From contig NC_092190.1 in NCBI RefSeq assembly GCF_043641665.1, forward strand, positions 22,833,048 through 22,897,047: a DNA stretch of 64,000 nucleotides. The letters run 5' to 3'. This DNA is from Enoplosus armatus (taxonomy: Eukaryota > Chordata > Actinopteri > Centrarchiformes > Enoplosidae). This document shows positions 1-13,967 of the stretch, piece by piece. A program made the position numbers and the translations under genes. Under the pieces are notes generated by a model. The model saw nothing but the letters and a program-made list of their open reading frames with translations, had not been told where the DNA came from and made no database searches. The stretch's first letter is position 1; each line of letters opens with the position of its first letter.

Positions 1-1171
1 ATTTTGTTTGCAGATGCAGGCTTTTCCCCCCTTGCACCCGAAGGATTATTCAAGAGAAGAGTGCATAACTTTATTTATTTAGTATTATGTGTAGGTAATA
101 TTCTGGCAGTGCTCTCGGCCTTTTATAGGGCATTCCTGTATGTCGGGTCTCTTATGTAGAACAATGCTGACTTCTGCTGGCCAGCAGAGGGTACTGCATG
201 AGCTGGGTGCTGACACGACTCCACAGCTTCTGACGGAAGAGGCTGCAGATTCCCCTGAGCGCCGCCTCCTCGCAAGCGGAACAGCAACAAAGATCCTCCG
301 GCACCCGGTGATGAGTGAAGCCCGGAGATGTGGCTCTCCTGAGACGTTTCCACTGTGTACGTGTGCAGCAGAGCATTCTCCCCAACTACTGCATGCTGTA
401 TTTACCCTGTATCTTCTCTGTCTGAACGCATAGCCCATCACTGAAGGTCTGTGGCTCATTGTGTCTGTGTGTGTGTGATTGTCGGCGTCACTTTTGCTCA
501 TTTGTGCAGCTCACATAAATAATTAAAAAATTGCACAAGGGCCCATGAACAGAAAAGAAATAAGTGGATCTTCAGAGCACTTCAGCAATTCAGGGAGGTT
601 TGTATTTAATGCGGCTGATGTCGGCAGCGGTTCCGTTAATATGCAGAGAATGAGGGACAATCACAGGCGCAGAGCATTTAGCTCGTCATTTCTGTCATTG
701 AAGCAGGACACAAAGCAGCTATTCTCTCAGCCCCGACCATGTTTCTGCTTTCCCGCAGGCTGAGCGCAACCGGAGACACGTTAGCACCTCTGTCCGCTCT
801 CTACATTCACTTCCCTTACACTCTGTAATCAGCGAATCCAGATGGAAACTGATTATTGGCGACCAATCTGTCTCCGCCTGGTTTCCATATTGACTGTCGG
901 TCCAAGCACCGGCGACAACAGACACAACTGACATGCAGAAAAGGGGACACGAAGGCGCACTTACTCTCCAACAGATATTGAAAAGAATCGGTTGTGGCCC
1001 TTAATGGAACTATCGCTCCATTCTTCTCACTCCTTTAAGAGACAGATTGAGGTGTTATCTGAGCTGAGGGAGGTGTTTTTATTTTCTGGCCAATATCCGT
1101 CTCTCGCCCGCTGGAATTGCCTATCAGGTGTCCGTTTTTTTCCACGGACCATTTATCAAGCCGCTTCTGTA

Positions 1172-1198
1172 CCCCCCCCCCCCCCCCCCCCCCCCCCC
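1172..1198. repeat. Poly(C) tract
   Basis: A run of 27 consecutive C. The length is likely variable and prone to assembly error. Confidence 0.95.
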
Positions 1199-1850
1199 TC
1201 GCCTTTTTGCTTTTTACGATCAGCTATCTTGAGAGAATATAAATAAATAAGTCAAAGCCCTGGCAACTATAAATCACAAAGTTGCAGGTGGGGGGGGGGG
1301 GGTGACAGAAGGCTTCTCTTTGAGTTTTAGTTCAAGTTACAAAGTGCAATGTTTATTCGGGGCGAGTGTGAATGACTAGGTGAGATGTGGGAGTAAAGTT
1401 GTTGTTTTTTTCTTGGTACGAGGCTGAATCACAGAAACCCCCACAATGACCAGAGTCTGCTCAGTTTTACTTCAATTCTACTCAAAGTGACTGGAAACGA
1501 ATACTGGTTTTGCTTCCCCTTCTATTCACCATTACATGTTGACACTGTTTTACTCATTTTACTTTCAACATACAATATTCTGTATGCTTCACTGACATTG
1601 CCACTTTCCTGCAATGATTTTCCATCTACCTACCATTACTTTGGCTCTCTTTCTTGCCCTAGGACAGAAATAAAGTAGCATTATCTTTCCTTACAGTTCT
1701 GTGTAGGACATACCGTCTCCAGGGACTTAAAGAAGAAGTCAAAAGAAAAAGTTAAAACGTTTCAGGGAACAGAATTCACACACAGGTAACAATGCTCATA
1801 TGAAATTTTAATATATCCTTTCTCCTATACAGCTTATCCTGTTCAGAGGG

Positions 1851-1879
1851 CTGGTGGTGGTGGTGGTGGTGGGGGGGGG
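1851..1879. repeat. (TGG)n then poly(G)
   Basis: About seven TGG/GGT units lead into a run of nine or more G. Confidence 0.9.
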
Positions 1880-3303
1880 TTCTTGCATTCAGTGGAAGAG
1901 AGGCAGGGTACACCTGCAGGTTGCCTGTCAGTCACAGGGCTGTCATAGGACATGTTTTATTCATTCTCTTTACGTAAAGTAATCCATGCCAGCTGTTCAT
2001 ATTACAAGGGCTGCTACCGATTATAAAATGAAATGGTCCTACACTTCCCACAATGCAACTCTGACATTTTCATCAAGTACAAGTTACGGCTCGCTCGTTA
2101 GCTTAGCTGCAAGGTTCCACCATGGATGTAAAATGTCTTCATGTGCACATGTCTGCAAGGATCAGACCGTCTGTGTGCAGCCCAGAAATGTAGCACCATG
2201 GGGACCACGCAAACGCGTACGTATGTGCACCATCTGCACTTGTGTGAACACATCTGCACATTCAGACACCCGGTGTATACGACATGTAAAAAACACAGTA
2301 CCGGGTACCTACGTAGATCTGGCAGAACAGCAACCTCAGCAAAGCAAAATAATGCTAAACGCAAATAAGTCAAATACCCGACTGATTCCTTAAGCTAAAT
2401 TACAGTCAGGTAAACAACACGAATCTCCAGTGGATCTTTCATTTTTCTATAACGAAGACAAAGACCTTGAGATCAAAATGTTATGATAATTCCTTTCCCC
2501 GTCTTATCTTTTGTCTACGAAGCTGAGCAAAATAGAAAAAAGGCGTCTTTGGCGCCATCCGGCGGCCAGATTTATGCACTTTCTTGCGTCCACGCTGATG
2601 TGATCTGCCCTGCGTGTGCGACAGGGTCAAAACGTTTTCTACAGTTTATATTCACAGACTGCGGGAATAAATGTTGCAATAGACAACAGTTAAAGTCATA
2701 ATTAGGGTCATCGCTCAAATGACACTGGACACTTTGACCAGGTTCCTTGACAGGGTGAGGACACATGCAGCAAACAGGCTTATTTAGGAAGACGAGCAAA
2801 CATGACAAGATAAAGAAAGTATTACAGCGACCTGCTGAATGCGCCACGAACTAGCCATGAATAATCCCTATTCTTTGCCCTTCCTCAGATGGTTTAATTA
2901 TGGGTTGCGGGAGACGGGGGCACAGCTTGCCACCACTACTGAACCCAGCTCAGCAGTCAGCTATTTAGTCATTACAGTATCATCTCTCCACCAAAGTAGT
3001 CCCACTGTGTCTTCACCGGAGTTAAATGCGCAGCAGCGAGAGGAGAGGGTCACTTGAAGAGCTTAGCGACACAGAAGATGCGTCCTATCCCTCTCATCCA
3101 CGACAACTGAAACACAGCGTGAAGACTGCTGTCAAAAGAAAAGAGAATTATCTTCACACGCAGAGTGGCGCGTACGCACAGGCCGCAGGCACTTTTCATT
3201 ATTCTTAGAGCTTAGAGGACTAAATGACAGAGCACCTTATCAGATTCATGGGCTATTAATTAATCCATACATATTCATCAGCTACACGAGGTGCAACTTA
3301 GAG

Positions 3304-3495
3304 CAGGGGTTTTCAAAGTCTGACACTATGGGCCCCCCCTCACACAAAAATGAGAGAACTGTGCCCACAACACCCCCAATGATGCTTTGGGGATGTAAAC
3401 AGGAGGTATAATGTTGCCATGGATTCAAGTTACACTGTGGGCAACAACTTTTTGGCCTATATTTATTTGCATTTTGGCAAATTTGCAACATTAAA
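3304..3495 (+). mobile_element. hAT-like repeat fragment
   Basis: The block starts CAGGGGTTTTCAAAGTCTG, which resembles the terminal inverted repeat of hAT/Charlie-type elements, and continues in a style familiar from dispersed teleost repeats. I could not find the matching 3' terminus, so the element is truncated or decayed. No transposase coding is present. Confidence 0.4.
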
Positions 3496-3913
3496 AGTAC
3501 GCCGAATTATCTATTAGCAGTTCCTGTTCCTGGATGTTCAGACACCCATCACTGGATTACTAAAGATGTCATAATTCTCAGGCAAGTTTCATTTTTCAAT
3601 GATTTCTAAGCGGATTTACGGACGTTATTCGTGATGAACATCGGAGACGATGACATCCTCACACAGAATCTAAACAACATGTTTATCATTTCTGTTCATT
3701 CAGATTTGAGTTGGGACTTGGAGAAGGAGTTTTGACGCAAATTGGGCGCTAAGGGTTTTTAAGTACCTTAACTGCCTCCATGAGCAACTGCTGCAGCTCC
3801 TGTTTACCCTGTTGGTAAGTTGCCCGAATCAGCAGGCCAAACCACAATAACGAACTTCCCGTTGATTTTAGAACAATTTCTAATGTTATTCCCCCCTTTA
3901 AAAGTTTTTTTGG

Positions 3914-4004
3914 GGGAGTTTTATCTGAATTGAGGGTCTAAGGACAGAGCGTGAGATGCTGTACAGATTGTAAAGCCTCCTGAGGCGAATTTGTGATATT
4001 GGGC
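3914..4004 (-). repeat. Dispersed teleost repeat, copy 1
   Basis: Read on the minus strand, this begins TACAGCCCAATATCACAAAT and continues with a GCCTCAGGAGGCTTTACAAT block. A second, shorter copy in plus orientation is at 18528-18590. The sequence matches a dispersed repeat I recall from many fish genomes, but I cannot assign it to a named family. Confidence 0.55.
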
Positions 4005-5983
4005 TGTAAAAACATGACTTGCAAGCTGCCATGCATAAAGATACAGGACACAGATACAGAGATATACAAGCAAACACATGTGTACTACAATCTGTACACA
4101 CATTGCATAACTCACCTCCACCCCCCACTGGTGCTTAAAGCTTCCATCGTACACTGTCGGAGCTCTGCCCTGGCACTGTGATGAAAATGCATGCTTCATC
4201 AACTTTGTCACAAAGTCTATGCATTCTATAGTACAGCAAGGCAGGCAGGGCGGCTCCAGAATACCAATGAACAGCCGGTGTTGTGTCCCTGTCAGCCCCC
4301 AAAACATCCCGGAGCAGTGCACTGGCAAAAACAATCCTCGGCTAAACTTGCATCACCTTTCAGAGCGCCGAAATAATCTCTTTTCCGAGTAAATAATTTG
4401 CTGAGTACCCTGTCATATCAAGTTGGGCTGCGAGCACGCTAAAGGATTGTGGTCTGTTCGCTGAGCTTTAAGCACAACCGAAGCTTCACATCCTATTAAA
4501 CCAGATTAGAAGAGAAGCAAAGGCCCAGGAAATTGCATCACCTGTCAGGTTTCCGCTGCTACAGATTATTACCGCCATTAAATCCTATTGCACCGTGAAC
4601 TGCCTCGCTTTCTGAGGAATTTTCTTGTGTGAGCATGTGGAAGGGGAGCGATTACCAAGTGTCGGAGGGGACGCAAGTGTGAGTTTCTCTGTTTTGTCAG
4701 CTTTTAATGTTCAGTGTCGTCAGTCTAAAGTGATGATTAAACAAGGGTTTTGTAGTGATTCGTATAAAAGAGCACATAAGCCCATACAGGGGACGGCTGA
4801 ATGTCAGCCCGAAGGTCTGAAGCTCAGTTAGCATCCCACACAGGCTGCTGTTGATTAGGGCCAAAGTGTCGGGGAGAACAAACAGCACGCCGAAGATGTT
4901 GCTATCTTCAGACACCTGAGCGCCCCGAGTTGACCTCAAAGATCGGAGAGGCGACCGATCAAACGCTTGTGTCTTGAACGCACCACAAAAATCTGACCGA
5001 CCGGGAGGATTGCAAGTGTCAATATCTTGAAGGAAGACACAATAAGGAAGCCCGCTGCAAGAAAACGACACGATTGTAGGAAAACTCTTGAAATCAGTTC
5101 TCTTACCCGGCCTAGGACACCAGAACAGCCAGAAACAGCACTGCTTCAACTGATGAGATATTCTAAGACAATTAGATTTATTATAGAACACTTTAAACCT
5201 GATCAATGCCGTTTTCATCAAAAACATCTCACCCTTTCGTCTCACATCCATAACAAATTCACGTCTGAACACACAGACTTACGTTGCTGGAGTGACTTGC
5301 ACATTGCTGACAGGTGTCCAGAACAGATGCTCCTCATGAATGTAGATCTCTCGATGTTTAGATGCTTTTCGTCTCCATCAAAAGTAATCCAGCTGGTTGT
5401 TGTCTGCACATCCATCCAGAGCAAACGGAAACTTTTCATAACGTAGATTCAACTAAATCTAAATAGACACAAGCCAAAACAACATGGCTAAAGTAGGGCT
5501 CACTGACCACATGGCCAACATGTTACTTCCTGTTTGCTTCACCCAAAGCAAGATGGGAACTGTAGTGCCAAACTTTTCATAGCAAATAGACAAAAAAGAA
5601 AAGACATTGCTTTGGACATTACTCAGGCTCAGAATGTCCTGGAAGAGATCTGACACTCTCCTCTGTTCATTGATGTACAGATATTTGTGCTATAAAAAAA
5701 ACATTATCAGATTCATCCATGTCAATGTGTAAAACCCTGTAAGCACCACTCAAACTGATGCCATTTCTCAGTAGCTCCACTGAATATAACAACATACAGC
5801 AGCTGAGACGTGTACTGACCGAACCCAAAGCCTGCAAACGCAGGAACACTGTGAATAAATAAGTATAAATAATAAATAACTGAATCCAGTCAAACTGAAT
5901 GTGTCCAGCACTTGGTCACTTCCCCTGGTAACCAACAGGGGCCAGCGGCTCTCTTCCCAAACTGTATTTCTAAGCAGCTTTCC

Positions 5984-5988
<5 letters not shown>

Positions 5989-6077
<89 letters not shown>
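5989..6077. repeat. (TG)n microsatellite
   Basis: About 89 bp of TG dinucleotides interrupted by two GAG-type breaks. The ORFs reading HTHTHT or VCVCVC across it are artefacts. Confidence 0.97.
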
Positions 6078-6079
<2 letters not shown>

Positions 6080-6820
6080 CCTCTCCTTGCAGCGGCTCAT
6101 TATGTGCAGCTCCCATTATTGCGGCTCTGTCACCACACTGGAGCAGTGAATAGAAGAACTCACAACCGTTCATTAATGTTTTGACACCTCTCCCCCTCCC
6201 CTCCGCTGTGTTACTGGGATGAGCTTTGGCTTCCTCCTCAGGCACACCGCTACAACACTTTATACATACAAATGCACCGAGCGTACACATAACACACTTA
6301 AGCAATAACTCCTCTCTCTCTCCCCAGAGTTCTCTGGCAGCCGCGGGCCACAGCGAAGGCAATGAGGAATACATTCATTTCACAGTCCAGCCTGTTTTGT
6401 TCAGTGAATATCCAGTCAGGGACTGCAAGATGCTCTAAATGTATTCTGCATGCAGGTGCCTCCCAGCACTGCGAGTCCAGTCCTCTTACCAGGGTATAAA
6501 ACTCTTAGGCGTTGCCAGGTGATGACAGTGTGTCAAGTGTTCAGGCCGGTCCGAATGAGTTCTGGTTCTGTACTCGTGCATTTGGAAATTACATTTCAAC
6601 CTGTCCTTACTAAAGACAGTGCAGTAGATTTCCAACCAGCTGTTAATTAACCAGGTTTTCACACTTTAATCTCAAGGTGCATCAATCAACACCCTGCCTG
6701 CCTGTCTGCCGGATGAACCAGGATAACAGAATGGAACAATATCTTCAAAATGACTAAAGTCTGTCCCTTTGCAGGAGGAACAGTCCCCCCTTCGTTCATT
6801 TCATAATCTGTTTAAAGAGC

Positions 6821-6843
6821 GGGGGGGGGGGGGGGGGGGGGGG
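6821..6843. repeat. Poly(G) tract
   Basis: 23 consecutive G. Confidence 0.95.
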
Positions 6844-9800
6844 CATCACTAGCCATCACTGAAAATGAACGAAAGAAACGAATAACACTACTGTGCCGCA
6901 GACTCAGTCCATTACCCATGCTAGGATAAAACCTGACCCATATACCACCAAGATGTCAGACTGATGTAACTTAAAGACCGCTGGATTATCACGTTATATT
7001 GATCTAACTTGTATCTAATAATCAGTTTGAATGTGACAATTACTCACCAATATCATCTTCCACCTTCTAACCCACCTACTGTAGATTATCCTGGGCACTA
7101 TGTTTGTCCTAGTTAGATTGCTTTCAGGCTCTGGTAAGAAATAAATTGGCAATAAATCACTTAGCTGTCCTCAATCTGCACCCAGCATTAAATGGGAGCA
7201 TGATGAGTATTGGTGACGCCAGTGGTGGAAAACAGATCAATGCTGGTATTGCAATGAAATAAGAAATACTGGTAATGTAATTGCCTAAAAGGAGCATGAA
7301 AATAATCAGTTATCAGATTTTAGAAGAAAAAAAAACAATGTCAGCATCATGAATCCTTAAACATGACAGTAGCAACGATGACCACCCCAATTATTGGATC
7401 ATATTTATTGATTGGTAGCTTTCCTGACCTGGATTAACGTCTTATCCAATCTTAACCTATAATAATATGTACAGGGAACCTGGCCTGAGACATAAATGCA
7501 GCTAAAAAGTATTTCATCTGCCATCGACACACATTATTCATTACAAGTGACGTGTGTTTGGCGTATATACGTTGTGGTGACTCGAGTGTGAACTGTTTCC
7601 TCCTCTTCACGGCCAGGGAACGCACTCCCATCGCTGGGCACCCCATATCGCAAAAATGACTTGCACCAGGAGCCTGTGCCAGTTTCAGGAAAATAGATCC
7701 CAGTGTGTAAAGAAGGAAACAACAGAGGAGATCTGAACATTTTCTCAGGCAATTACTAATCTATGATTGCTGCAGCATGATGTGGGGGTTATAGAAGTGG
7801 TAATGTACAAGAACGTGTCCAAAAGGCCGAACTTGACATTCAAAATTTGTCTCAGTATTATCTGTTTTAATCACTTTGTATTAGATTTTAATCTATCTTT
7901 TTAGATAGATAGATAGAACATTCTCTACCCTGGGCAAGCTAAAATTGAAATGTCAAAGCATGCCTTTTAGGCCCACACTAACATTCTGAATTAAACCTTT
8001 TATAAATGTCTCTTACCGCCAGGAGACAGTCATTTGAAAGCCAGGGTGGCCTGGTGGCCCCTCGCTGGCCATGTTACCTGCAGTAACAGTGAGATGTCAA
8101 CACATACTAATGCCTGTTTCTGTGCTCTGGTTCAACTGACTCTCCACCGCCTCCCCCCATAAAGTCCTTATATACTGTATGCTTTCAGTATTCTGGCTAT
8201 AGGTAATAGTGATTAGAGTATCTTGGATCTTGTTTATCCTTTACAAAGATAGGTCTAAAAGCGTCTTCATATTTGCTGACCTCAAAGGCCACAAGACTTT
8301 TGGGTCTTGCAAAGGGCCAATAGGGATAACTATCATCGTTTTGATGAGGAAAGAATTGGCGCTGTATGTGCAAATCTGAGTTAAGGAAAAGCGAGGGGAG
8401 ATTTTGAAGCCGAGATCTCGAATTCTAATATTCAAAACAGCAGTTCGGTTGAACTAAGGGTCACTTTGCTCCAGATGTGGCGCGTGAACCAGAGGTAATA
8501 ATCATTTCAAAACAGGGATACGGGGAGTCCTCCCGTTCGACATGAGGTGATGGATGAACTCCTCAGCACACTGAAGTTTGGCCCGAGGACAAATGCTGCG
8601 CTTGGTTTATGTATTCACAGCGCAAACGTCCCTGCCTTGGCTTTAAACTTAAAAACTTGGCAGAGTGTCGAGGCAGGGAACCGCTGGACAGACTGCTGGC
8701 AAGCTGTGAAGCAGATGGTTTCCCGCTTGACTGTTTGTGGTCTGGCTACAACCAGGCCACTAAAACCTGTTACAGATCTATATATGAAAGCTGGAGAGAG
8801 TAGCTAAATGTTGCTTACTGTGGCACTGTGTTAACCTTACCATGATATGTGATACTATTGACTGATGCCCCTGTGTGACCTTTGAGCTCAGACATAGCTG
8901 CTGCAATAGCCCCTAAAAAACGTCAGAAGAAGTCTATAAATACTTCTCAAGCAGAGCGTAGGCCTTTATCACAGCCCATTTGACTTGTGAAAGTGGGAAA
9001 ACGATGGCTCCGTTCTATTCAACTGTCCCAGTAAGCAATGGCAGCACAACAGTGAGCCAGCACTACCAGCACCCTGAAACTGAAGCAGCTAAATGGAATT
9101 CGACCGTCAGAGCTTTTCCTACTGCGACATGTCAAAATGTCTGCCGTGCAACAGGCCGATTTTATACGACATATTATAAATATAAAGTTGTTGTGGCAAA
9201 GGGGTGAGCAAAATATTGCTTGCTGACACGTCCTACGAACAAGGAGTAACATTAGCAGTTATTTCTTTTAGCTCCAGTTTGGTCTGCAACCTGAAAGGTG
9301 CACTCGGTAGGTGTGCTGAGCTGAAATCATTGTCCCCCATCCTGATGAAAACGCCTACTGTGTGCACAAGGGTGAAAATAGTCACCCTACCTTGGAGGGA
9401 AAGATGCCTCTGAAGCAATATGCTCCCTGCAGCCAGAAATCAATCAGAAGTAACGCAGCTCTGCCAATAGTGTCAGCTGGCGAAAATGATGAATAGCTTT
9501 TTTTTTAATGGCTATAGTCGGCGTGAGAACAGCAACGGACCCCTCCGCCCCGGTCTAAACCCGGACTAAACGCCTGTGTTAATTAACTCGTACTCACTGT
9601 TTTCAGTGAGACTGTCAGCGTATGTGATGTCCTACAAGAAGAGGTCACAGCAGCCGTAGATCACCCCAACGCACTTGGTTGTTAGTCTGCTGATGCTGAT
9701 TAGAATAAAAACATTCATATTTTGTTCTCGCTCATCAGGGGGCTCCCAGACACGGCTGGCATGCTAATGTGCTCCCAATAATGCAGGTTATTTCCACGCT

Positions 9801-9919
9801 CTTCCTCTAATATCCCTTCGCCAAAACACTGAAACAAAGAACAGCTCTTTAACACCCCCTCTACTCAAGACCACCCTCTGGAGAACAAACTGGTATTTGA
9901 CTGTACAATAGGAAAAACT

Positions 9920-9942
9920 TTGTGTGTGTGTGTGTATGTGTG
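9920..9942. repeat. (TG)n microsatellite, short
   Basis: TG repeats with one TA interruption. Confidence 0.85.
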
Positions 9943-12900
9943 GTCAGTCTGTTAATATTGATTGACACAGCACAAACAGAGACGAAGTAAACAGAAAAAA
10001 TACTTAAAAATAACTGAAACATTTTCTCAGGCGTGCTGCTTAACAATTCAGAATTCCATGGCCAGACCATTCAAAAGAAATGTTTTTACATTTTCAAATC
10101 AGCAAATCTTCACTAAAGATAGCAGGAATAGTGACGTACTAGTAAGCAAGCAGCACAATTCTGTCTAAAAACATCAAATCTCACTGAAATCCATTCGGTC
10201 AACATGAAATATCCGGTTCTGAGGCTGCAGGTTTCGCTCCCTCCTTACGGCATGAGGCTTCTCCGGGGCGCGACCTCCGGTTCAGTGTGCCAGCTGTTCC
10301 ACTCATTGTTACTTTCCCTTCCAAAAAGACAACGGAAAAAAGCTAGTGAGCGGACCTCGTGTCAAGATTGTTATGGCAAACTACTATTTCTGGGGCGACC
10401 CTGTAACTGAATAGTTACGTCCCTGATTCAGCTGCAGCTGAGAAGCTTTGCTGCATGTCGCACACCTCAGGCTGTCTCTCCTCTTGCCCTGTCTGCCTCT
10501 AGACTATCAGCTGTCCAAAAAAACAACAACAAAACGTTTAGAAAAAACTACTTCCAAGGTGGAGAATGAACCTTTACGCTCGTTTTAACGTCTTCACTCA
10601 CGGCTCCTGAGCTGGGAGCCCAAGAAAGATTCCCGGGGTTCAACGTGCATCTATCTTTAAAGGCCACACGCTCATTTCCACCTACGCAGATTTTATGCCA
10701 TTATCACTTTTCTGCAAAACACTTTTTTTTCCCCACACCACTCCACCTACACACTACACCAAATTTGGTATGTAACATATTTGAATGAGCCTCCAAAATA
10801 GTTAATTTGTTTTTAGATTCGGATAAGAATTTTCCTGTTTGCTGAATCCTTTCAGATGTGGTCGTCTTGACATAAACGGTCATGCATGTTTTTATGTGCA
10901 TCTCTCTCCTATCCCCCGCCATATTTTGAAACCACTAACATATGTTAAGTATATATTTCCGTCAGGGATTCACCTGAGACTCTGAAGAAAGCACATTTTC
11001 TGTACATGGCTTCTAAAAAAAGTCAAAGTCGCAGTTTCTAAGCGTTTTCTCCTGCGATCGGGACAAGCGGCTAAAGACAAAGACATATGGCACTTCCATA
11101 TGGAAACACCATGAAAGACAATAACACAGCAAACACCTGCAGGACAGACACACTTACAGGCCACCTTATGGAGAGGATTTTATAAAGCATCCAACAAGAA
11201 TTAAACTCCATATGGATTCTTGTTTAAATGTGCCTAAACATGTCAGTTTAATCAACTTGTTAAAAACACTCCATGCAGCCTGATTCCTCAACGCTGTGTT
11301 GGATGATTACTAACCTTACACTCATCATATCTGTAGCACAGTGAGGACTTTACTGCTCATTTTATTGCCTTTTATTTTATTTTATTACCAAAACTCCACT
11401 AGAACCTTTACTCATTCTGCACCTCAGGATTCAGTGCATGCTGCTCGTGCTCCATGATACATTCACACCTCTTAATTTCACTGCACAGCGAGCTCTGCAG
11501 CCCGTTTGGGCCTGAGATAATCTCACTGACACGACCCTACTTCATCACAAATGTCACGTCTTACAAAATCTTTGTAACGGTGATGAATAAAGAGTCACTT
11601 CGCTCCCTCGACTGTATAAAAAGGAGGACAAGTTTGTGTTTTAATGAACTTGTTTAATAGCATCTAAATGGCTGCACGGCTTTTCTCATTTGCAGACAGC
11701 GCACCAACAACACGCTTGTGATAACATAACTCAGCCTGTGAATGAACTCATCAATCTTTGCGATTGTGTCTTCAAAAGAGAAACGTTTGGCTTTTGGAAC
11801 CATTAATCGTCAGGTGCATTGAGCTCCTTTTGGATGATGTGACCTCCACAGAGGCTTTTGGGCAGAACTGCATCACTCACATCTCTTCACGCTTTCCTTT
11901 TTCTTTGAGCTTTCGAGTGAATGTTAGAGGGTTTAATTGTTTTCTTTCCTCAATAACACCAACTGCCATTATGTTCTAAGAAGCAGCTACTTTAGATCTT
12001 ACAGTGGGAAGTCATTATGCAATAGCAAGGACTCTATAGGACCCATGAGTGCAAGTATTGTATAGTATATAATACGCATAGCTTGGCAAATGCTATCATG
12101 TTACTTTCTCTTTTCTTTACAGGGACAAATAAGCCTCCTCGAGAGGAAGCGCTCTTATGCAAATGAGTGGCAGATATGTCTCAACCACAAAACAAATTAG
12201 CGGCACAGCTATCACACGTTCCTCGGTGAGGTTTGGGGATGAGAGATGTACCCGGAGAGGAGGATGTATTGAGATCAGCCGGCATAGCTCTGTAATTTAT
12301 AGACTCTGCAACTCAAGAGCCAGCGCAATCATTCTTATGAGACTGATTCCAGCAATCCATCACTCCCGGAGCCAGCCAGTCCCGCACAGTTTTTAAAGAC
12401 TGTTTATGTGATAGATCTTCGGAACAGGGGAACGCCTCGCAGGTTCAATAACCTGCCGGCGGAGTTGTCGAGCATCCAGGGTGCTGAGTTACGGAGATGA
12501 GAGCTATCGGCGCCGCGTGCTGGCAGAGAGATTGCAAACAATGCCGGTCCCCCTGCCAGCGATAGGGGAAACCTCGGAGGGACGGCGTATCTGAGCGAGC
12601 CGCCGTGCGCACGATGTGAAACATAAATGAAAGTGAAATGTTTTGGAGTTCAATATTTTGTTTATCCAGACAAGAGATTCCATCTCTGTTCGTTCTTTAT
12701 GAACACTTCTCATCATTTGATATTCTTCTGTCTTTTATCACACAAACACATCACGCAATCCACAGCAACCAACAGTAAGCCAGCCAGCACCACTTGATCC
12801 GCTGAACACATGGCACGTCTGCCGGGGTTTGGCTCTCCAGACTGAACACTTTTAAAGATGGACGAGTTCCACATGAAACCATTTAGCGACCGCGCTGATG

Positions 12901-13500
12901 CTTCAGACGTAGATGTGACAGGAGAGATTTGAATCTCTCTCCCGACTCAGGGACGGAGTTTGATTCTCCTCAGCGTTGTCCTCATTACTCGTCTTTAAAA
13001 TAATCGGAGTCTCTTTGACTTCAACCGCAGCATCAGAACTTGTCAGAGTGCTTTATCTGAAATAAGGCGCTCTTTGAGCAGGATCAAAGCGCGTCAGGGC
13101 TTAAACTCCGAATATATCTCCAGTGACAAAAACGCTCTATTTTGAGAACAGGCGGGTTTCATGGACCGCATAGCAGACAGTCCAGTGCATTTAGCTTTTT
13201 GCTGTACTTGGACAATGCAGAGTAAATCATTGATTATCATTTGGTGAAAAGGCTTTCTAATGAATGAGTTTTTGGGATAAGACTCACCGTTGAGTACACT
13301 CAACTGTTGCAACCAACAGATGTTGGTAAACTAAGGTGCAATTATCTCACTCACTTTGCTCTTCAAATCAACGATTAGCCGAAGACAAAATATAGAACAA
13401 ATGGCATGAAACGAATTCACCGCTGAGGTCCTTCGTCTAAGACTGAAGGTGTGGTAGTCAGCGAAAACACCTGGAGCCAGATGTGAGTTCGTGTCACATC

Positions 13501-13967
13501 CATAGACTGTATATAAAGATGGCCGACGCGTCTCCACTTCCTCTCACTGTACAGAAATGGATGCGGCCGCTCAGTGATGGGGGGGGCTGTAGACCCAAGG
13601 TATCGAGGTCCCGCCCATACACCCGCCTATCCCAATCGCCAGCACGCCACAGTCAATCTCAGCTGTCAATCATGATGTTTCACCCCGTTTTTATAGCGTC
13701 AAATAACAAATTAAAACCAAACGTATCAGAAAAACAAACACTAACAAACATCAGCGTGATGAGAACTACCTGAAACTTTGGGGAAAATGTATTTGATGTG
13801 TACTTTTTAGTTTTTTAGTTTGAGCCATGTCCCATACGCTAACATGGAGGGGGCGGGGCTTATGACCTATACTGCAGCCAGCCAGCCACCAGGCAGGGGG
13901 CGATAGAGAGGTTTTGGCTTCACTTATGGGGAGCCGTCATGTCGCCCATCTTCATATACAGTCTACG
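13501..13967 (+). mobile_element. Non-autonomous DNA transposon (MITE), copy 1
   Basis: Terminal inverted repeats start CATAGACTGTATATAAAGAT at the left and end ATCTTCATATACAGTCTACG at the right, about 25 bp with few mismatches. The flanks are GTCACATC (13493-13500) and GTCACAAC (13968-13975), a 7/8 match that suggests an 8-bp target-site duplication and hence a hAT-type element. The 467-bp body has no transposase ORF. A second copy in opposite orientation is at 42818-43257. Confidence 0.8.

Larger units (their letters stand above)
4005..13500. other. Intronic non-coding stretch
   Basis: Unique-looking AT-rich sequence with the TG tract at 5989, the G tract at 6821, three AGAT units at about 7905 and the TG tract at 9920. 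Apart from these I see no gene or RNA. An octamer (ATGCAAAT) at 12157-12164 is a possible POU site only. Confidence 0.6.

Noticed and set aside
4697..5272. 191-codon minus-strand ORF, the longest outside the LINE
   Set aside because: It has no recognisable domain, Cys/Phe-rich random-looking composition and overlapping ORFs on the other strand of similar quality. It is most likely chance.
5768..6374. Two overlapping minus-strand ORFs with long His-Thr runs
   Set aside because: These are translations of the TG/CA microsatellite, without flanking coding character.
12102..12228. Good-looking acceptor (pyrimidine tract plus CAG at 12122) with a downstream GTGAGG, a possible plus-strand exon
   Set aside because: The enclosed sequence has stops early in at least one frame and no recognisable peptide in the others; acceptor-donor pairs of this quality arise by chance.
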